Assembly: GCF_032884065.1 (NCBI RefSeq)
Contig: NC_088868.1
Span: forward strand, 8,070,963-8,134,962
Direction: 5' to 3'
DNA from: Artemia franciscana
Lineage: Eukaryota; Arthropoda; Branchiopoda; Anostraca; Artemiidae
Length of the DNA stretch: 64,000 nucleotides
Positions 58,441-64,000 of the stretch are shown here, piece after piece. Each line of letters opens with the position of its first letter. Within the stretch, counting starts at the first letter, position 1. Position numbers and translations under genes: made by a program. The notes below the pieces were generated by a model. That model was not told the origin of the DNA and did not search any database. It worked only from the letters and a program-made list of their open reading frames with translations.

Positions 58441-59460
58441 ACAGAGTGGAAGGTTGGGCCCCAATATGGGATAACACTATATGTTCTCTTGTGGAAGCTA
58501 CTTCAAATGCTTTTATCTTGATTGGGTGGGACTAAAGAGACAATACGAAGAAAAAACCTTTTTTTGTTGTTGACAGAGGCACTTCAAAGATGGGTGGGAG
58601 ACCATCTTCTCTGGAATAGGTGGAGAGGGATCCTTTTGGACAAGGTCTTTGGACGAAAAAGAATTCTTGTAGTACAAGTATTGATTCAGTCTACAATTAG
58701 TGGCACAAGAACTTAACATAGGATCATGCATCTGTACATCTGTACGCAACACTATAGTGTGTCATCTGTACACAACACTATAGCCAACAATCTCAACATG
58801 AGAATTTTGGTGCCACGCAAAATTGGTGCCAAGGCAATGAGTGACGGACATAAAAAACAAGTGGACCTGCATTGTGCACTGGAAGAATTTTTGGAAGGTT
58901 AAGAAAACTTTTTAACAACATAATGACAGACAATGAAACACGGGCCTTCCCATACATCCTTCACACCCATGACCAGGGCTTGAAGTGGCATAAAAAGAGG
59001 GTATCTGTGCTTCATGAAGGAAAGAATAGTGAATCCTATGGTGAAGACCCTGTTCATTGTCTTTCCTGAAAAACTTGAGATGGTAAATAGAAAGTTTTTG
59101 ACAGTCAATAGAAACCCTACCACGGCAACACTATGAGCCACATCGCAACTTATGTGGCAGTGTACCTGGCCAGGAATACTCTTTGCAGTACTAAATCTTC
59201 TGAGGCCAACAACTATTCCTTCATCCCAATTTATTCCAAACCTCCCTCTTTACATCTCCCAAGAAGTTTCCATCAAATCCTTCCTTACGACATCCTCTCA
59301 CCCCATTCAAAGACAGTTGGCTTTTCAGTTGGCCCTGAATAGTCGGTCGACAAGGATAATCTTTAGCAATCTGTGATTCTTCATCCACAAAACATGTCCT
59401 GACCGCGATAGTGGGTCTTAACTTTACCATAGCCTCCGTCTAGCCCTCATTTAAACCCGG
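58441..59460. other. Less AT-rich anonymous region in gene 2 intron 1
   Basis: Composition is more balanced than in the flanks and several short frames exist on both strands (for example 58522-58716 plus, 59152-59376 plus), but none shows a recognisable domain or consistent frame. CATCTGTAC.CAACACTATAG is duplicated at 58733-58790. It could be a decayed transposon gene. Confidence 0.3.
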
Positions 59461-59564
59461 TGGATTTTTTTTCAATTCCACAATTAGAAAATCACTCTGA
59501 AATGTCTTTATTCTAAGGATTTTGCCACAATACAGAAGGCCAAAATCAACTCTTTTATTTACTT

Positions 59565-59690
59565 TTAATTACAAAACCAACTACTTTTAATTACAAATTT
59601 CTTTAAATTACAATTACCAATTACTTTTAATTACATTTTTTATTTTAATTACAAAACCAGCTCTTTAATAACGTAGTATTAATTGTATTA
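59565..59690. repeat. TTTTAATTACAAAACCAACT-type short repeat
   Basis: CTTTTAATTACAAA recurs about five times with small changes. Confidence 0.65.
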
Positions 59691-60210
59691 CATAAAACAA
59701 TTTCCAGAATTTGCGTTTCGTTTTTTAATAGTGGAAATCACGTTAGCAGCAGTGCATTGACACCCAAAAGAACTATCTTGAATTATATTGAGCTGATGTT
59801 AAAATCAAGTGAATAAATTCCTGTTTATTAATTATTCCTGTCTACATACCTTACAAGAGCAAAGAAAATTTTAAAAATCAAGAGACTTTCTAAGTTTCCA
59901 TGGACCTCGACAAAGAAGCACATTACAAATCAAAAACTTAACAGATATATTGTTTTAATGACCAAAATTAAAATCTGCTTTTGCGCATCAAAGGTAACCT
60001 AAACTTCAAATGAAGAAATCTAATCTCGTAGGGTGTTGAATAGCGAAAAAACCAATGGAGAATTTTTAAATTCTTCTTCCACATGAGGCAGTCCTTGTAA
60101 CTTTTAATTTGGCTTGTTCCTACAATTTACTAGGTATACCAACCAGTTTTATATCACTAAATACTGTTTATAGCTATTAGAGTGCTATATGAAACAAATA
60201 TTAAACTTAC
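59691..60210. other. Gene 2 intron 1, 5' end
   Basis: AT-rich intron; nothing recognised. Confidence 0.4.
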
Positions 60211-60256
60211 CCTCATTAGTTGCAGAGGTGTTGGAATGGCTTATTGGTTCCATCAT
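60211..60256 (-). CDS. Zinc-finger protein 2, exon 1 (start codon)
   Basis: The 46-nt first coding exon encodes MMEPISHSNTSATNE and one base of codon 16, and ends at G|GTAAG. Length, phase, donor and the M-x-E-P-x-S start all match exon 1 of gene 1. The first of two adjacent ATGs was chosen to align with gene 1. Confidence 0.7.
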
Positions 60257-61719
60257 ATCTGAATATAAATAACTTTACAGCAGCTTCTTCTTTAGTTTCA
60301 GAAGTTTTATTCCAGTGACATTTTCAAAAGGTATGTCAGGAACAAATTTGGGTACTCTCTGTTTTTTAAGAAAAATACCATCAAAAAAGTCTTAAGTCCT
60401 GAAAAATAAAAGTAATTAGGTCTTCACTAAATATCACGATATTGTAAATTACATATATAACAACAAGGTGCAGTAACAGCATAATTCTTACCTTATACAG
60501 TTAATCTACCTCTTTTTAATTTTTCTTGTGAAACTACTTTGAAATTCGAGCTTGTTCATTTGGTGAAAATTGGCTGTGCAGTTTTTTTTTTTTTTTTTTC
60601 TTCATTTTCAATATACCTAGTAAAAAAATGTCTACAGTCGCCAAGTAAAAATGGCAAACAATAAAGAAAAAAATAGGAAAACGTGAAAACTCAAGAGAAT
60701 TCAGCTTAAAACAAAATAAACTTAAGCTTGCATATAAAAGAACATTCAATGAAGGTAAAGCAAACTGATAAAAATAAGGGAAACATTTTGTTAATGCCAT
60801 AGTTAGTTTAGAAGGTGAATCTTTGAAGAATTGAAAGAAATGAAGGTGAAAGTGAACCAAAACTATTATCTTTGTGAGCATTATGAGTTAATACTAGAGA
60901 TGTAGATGTTCACACTCATAACTTATGAGAGAAGGGGGATGGGTCAAAAACAGGGAAGAAGTAAATTTAATAGGCCTAATTTTTTCACATTTCCAAAGAA
61001 AAACCATGAAACTTTTCTCCTGTTTTGGATTCAAGGTACTTATCTGTTATAGCACCTATTTTGAGTTCTTCATCTAATTAGAAAATGTTTCTCTGACTAA
61101 TTGTAACGAAATATCTCAAAATATGATGAAAATATAATACTTTAGAAACAAATTTGGGCTACATATTTGCACATTACAGGGGAAGGGGTTAAAGTATAGC
61201 AGGTCTACATGCAAAATGTGTTAGGTACAAATATTCTACATATTGTTAGGCAAGAATTGTTTCCTAACTTCACAATGTCCAAACACTTTACCTCCACCTC
61301 CCCTAATGTGCAAATATATAGCCCAAATTACATATTTCCCGTCTATTCTGTCACTTCTCTTTGTCTTGTCTAACGCTAAGCTGAGAGAAAACAACGAAGA
61401 AACCGATTCTATAGTGCTTTAATGGATGAAGAGCGTTACATAGGCGCTATAACAGATAAATCCCAAATATAGTATTTGACACATAGCTAACATTCAATTT
61501 CCATTTTTGTTTGATTGTAGCTTCATTAAAAAAAAGTCTGAACTACAAAACAAGCAGCAAATGATAGCAAAGGTCTACCAATGTGCTTTTTAGTAAATTA
61601 AATATAAAAAAAACAAGTTTTTTAACTGGAAGTAAGGCCTTTTTAAGTAATTAAATAATAAAAAAAATTTTAAACTGAAAGCAAGGACAAAAGAAAAAGA
61701 CATTAAAGCCCTCCAATTT
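60257..61719. other. 5' flank of gene 2
   Basis: The gene 2 promoter may lie here or beyond. I see no convincing core promoter. The minus frame 60534-60881 includes a poly-Lys from an A/T run and hydrophobic AT-rich codons, and is not supported. Confidence 0.35.
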
Positions 61720-62520
61720 TCTGATCAACCAGTTCGTGGTAACAAACTTTAGTAAGGAGCAACCCAGCTCAATAGTAACCAAAACTCTAAAAATGGAATT
61801 TTAATCCCAGTATATTCATCAAAAAAATCGGACTTTTATACTGGTTTTGATTATATAAGTTATAGTATTACCCATCAAAAGTTAAAAGCCTGAGAAAATT
61901 TGCCTTAGTTGAGAAAAAGGGGGAAACGCCCCCCAAAAGTCATATAATCTTAATGAGAATCACACTATCCAATTCAGCTTATTAGAGAATCCTACTGTAG
62001 AGGTTTCAAGCTCCTATCTGTAAAAATGTGGAATTTTATATTTTTTGCCAGAAAAAAAAGATCACGGATGCGTGCTTATTTGTTTTTGTTGTTTTTTTCC
62101 CAGGGGTGATCGTATCAACCCGGTGTTCCTAGAATATCGCGAGAGAGCTCATTCTAACAGAAATTAAAAGTTCTACTGTCCTTTTTAAGTGACCAAAAAA
62201 TTAGAGGGCAACTAGGCCCCCTCCCACGCCCTTTTTTCCCAGAGTCACCGGATCAAAGTTTTGAGATAGCTTCTTTGTTCAGCATAGTTGAAAACAAAAT
62301 AAATTTGCTTCTAAGAACGACTTACTCCCCCATCTCCCAGGGGGAAGGGCTGCAAGTTATAAGCTTTGCCCATTGTTTACATATAGTATAGGTTATATAC
62401 GAAGCATATTGACGTTTCCAGGAGGGATTTTTTTATGGTGGGGATAGTCGGGGGTTACGTGAGAGGGTCTCTCCATGGAGGAATTTATCATGGGGAAGGG
62501 AATTTTCCTGAAGGGGGCGC
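61720..62520 (-). repeat. Composite repeat, minus-orientation copy
   Basis: In reverse complement it follows 15100-15780 phrase by phrase: ATCTCAAAACTTTGATCCG, GGGCGTGGGAGGGGGCCTAG, TTGCCCTCTAATTTTTTGGT, AGATAGGAGCTTGAAAC, CAAATTTTCTCAGGC, and AGCTGGGTTGCTCCTTACTA at the end. Confidence 0.75.
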
Positions 62521-62559
62521 TGGTTTTTTAAGTATTATTAAAAAAAATGAGAAATTAAA

Positions 62560-63960
62560 TATAAAGAACAGCTTTTTCAACTGAAAGTAAGGAGCAACAT
62601 TAAAACTTAAAACGAGCAAATATTTATTCTAATTTAACGGTCAATACCTCGCTCTTTACGCTAAAGTATTTTTAGTAATTTTAAAAGAGCTATTTATTAT
62701 AATTAAACGGCCTTTGTGATTCAGGGTTCATTCTTTAAGAATTGGAATAAATTTCGAACTTTGGTCAAAAGAGCGAGGTATTGACGAGGAGGTAAACCCC
62801 CCCCATATACGTAATGAAACTATACGAATATAGAAATTCGCTACGTAAGTTAATTTGCAAACTACGTATATTTATTACAAATAAAAACGTTTATAAATAC
62901 AATGAAAAATTCTAGTGGCTTTATAAGTAGCCAAAAAATAGCGGGCAACTAGCCCACCTCCCCCGCCCCTTTTCCCCAAAATCGTCCGATCAAAACTTTG
63001 AGAAAGCCATTTAGCCAAAAAAAAAAAAAAATGAAAATTAATATTCAAATTTTGTTTTAATTATTTATGTACGGTGAGTCAAAATAAAAACCTATATTAA
63101 TTCAACAACGTTCAGAGTCTAAATTAAAAAAAAAGTTTTTTTCAACTGAAAGTAAGGAGCAACATTAAAACTTAAAACGAACAGAAATTATTATGTAGGC
63201 TATATGAGGGGATTTGTCCCCTCGTCAATACCTCACTCTTTACGCAAAAGTACTTTTAGCAATTTCAAAAGAGCTAATTATTCTATTTAAACGGCCATTG
63301 TGGTTCAGGGGTCATTCTTAAAGAATTGAAACAAAATTCAAACTTTAGCGTAAAGAGGGAGGTATTGACGAGGTGCGAACTCCATCATACACGTAAAAAA
63401 AAGAATATAGATGTTCGTTACGTAAGTTAATTTGTAAGTTACGTATATCTATTACTAATAAAAACGTTCCTAAATTAAATTAAAAGTTCTAGTTGTTTTT
63501 TTAAGTAACCAAAAAATTGAAAGCCAGCTAGGCCCCCTCCTCCGCCTTTCTTTTCACAAAATTGTCCGATCAAAACTTTGATGAGCCATTTAGGAAAAAA
63601 AGTAAAATTAATATGCAAATTTCGTTTTAATTATTCATGTACGGTGAGCTGAACTGAAAACCAGAATTAATTAAAACGTTCAGAAATTAAATAAAAGAAG
63701 TTTTTTTTAATTGAAAGTAAGGAGCGACATTAACTTAAAACGAACAGAAGTTACTCCGCATATGAAAGGGGCTGTTCTCTCCTCAACGCCCCACTCTTTA
63801 CGCTAAGGTTTGGCTCTTTCTCACAACTCTACAGTTTAAAACAATAAAAAACTTTAGCATAAAGAGCGGGGCGTTGAGGAGGGGATAGCCCCTTTCGTAT
63901 ACGGAGTAATTTCTGTTCGTTTCAAGTTTTAATGTCTTTCCTTACTTTAAGCTATTTTCT
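62560..63960 (-). repeat. Tandem palindromic modules, period ~565 bp
   Basis: AACTGAAAGTAAGGAGCAAC starts modules at ~62578, ~63143 and (as AATTGAAAGTAAGGAGCGAC) ~63706. Each contains CTCTTTACGC.AAAG with its inverse ~100-150 bases away. The last, 63704-63955, is a near-complete palindrome with arms of ~107 bp. The array appears to run past the window edge. Confidence 0.75.
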
Positions 63961-64000
63961 TTATTACTTAAAAGGCCACTAGAACCTTTAATTTTATTTA

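Larger units (their letters stand above)
47121..60256 (-). other. Zinc-finger gene 2 locus (three coding exons)
   Basis: The exons 60256-60211, 56069-55899 and 47830-47121 are joined by reading splice sites. Introns are 4141 and 8068 bp, both phase 1, with donors G|GTAAG and G|GTATAA. The joined frame is open for 308 residues. It lies upstream of gene 1 in the same orientation and is its paralogue. TTTATATTCAG just before the ATG may be an acceptor for a 5' untranslated exon. Confidence 0.75.

Noticed and set aside
60534-60881. 115-residue hydrophobic frame upstream of gene 2
   Set aside because: It contains poly-Lys from a T-run and low-complexity AT-rich codons; no homology is recognised.

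Overview
This window is eukaryotic DNA, most likely from an invertebrate animal and plausibly an arthropod or crustacean (an inference from its repeat types; I cannot name the species). The evidence is AT-rich sequence with long introns bounded by GT/AG, C2H2 zinc-finger genes, CR1-, RTE- and Jockey-like LINE pieces, a Ty3/mdg4 (gypsy-type) LTR element, tRNA-derived SINEs and many tandem or palindromic repeats. I see no bacterial operon, rRNA gene or CRISPR array.

The host genes are two head-to-tail paralogues on the minus strand, each assembled here from three coding exons. Gene 1 is 25941-25896, 19991-19833 and 12551-11761, giving 331 residues. Gene 2 is 60256-60211, 56069-55899 and 47830-47121, giving 308 residues. 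Both have a 46-nt first coding exon starting M-(V/M)-E-P, only phase-1 introns, an acidic middle region with SUMO-type motifs, and six C2H2 fingers encoded entirely by the last exon. They look like a tandem duplication of a sequence-specific DNA-binding protein gene. Gene 1 also carries an internal duplication of a two-finger unit.

Layout. 0.8-5.8 kb: CR1-like LINE remnant, then a nearly complete CR1-like LINE with an intact ORF1 (PHD-like finger) and an ORF2 broken by two frame changes. 6.1-11.2 kb: RTE remnant, tandem duplications, a hairpin cluster, a GC-rich repeat block, a minisatellite and a MITE candidate. 11.8-25.9 kb: gene 1, with introns holding a composite palindromic repeat, a degraded LINE, a SINE, an (AT)n tract, a minus-strand LINE end and a 300-bp tandem array. 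26.2-29.1 kb: trinucleotide-cored repeats meeting an inverted copy. 30.57-35.17 kb: a structurally complete Ty3/mdg4-type element on the minus strand, with identical 143-bp LTRs, a 5-bp target duplication and an intact 1345-residue Gag-Pol. 35.2-46.6 kb: inverted and tandem repeats, a hAT-like terminus, and a second trinucleotide plus 300-bp composite. 47.1-60.3 kb: gene 2, with introns holding SINEs, a third composite copy and a 56.1-58.4 kb array that ends in a perfect hairpin. 61.7-64.0 kb: an opposite-orientation copy of the 14-15.8 kb composite repeat.

The genes do not form a pathway. The two zinc-finger genes probably act in the nucleus as transcription regulators, and the rest is transposon and satellite sequence. 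The least explained items are the palindromic composite repeat, the hairpin-capped array and a pair of covarying GAAGAA-stem-GAAATAT hairpins.
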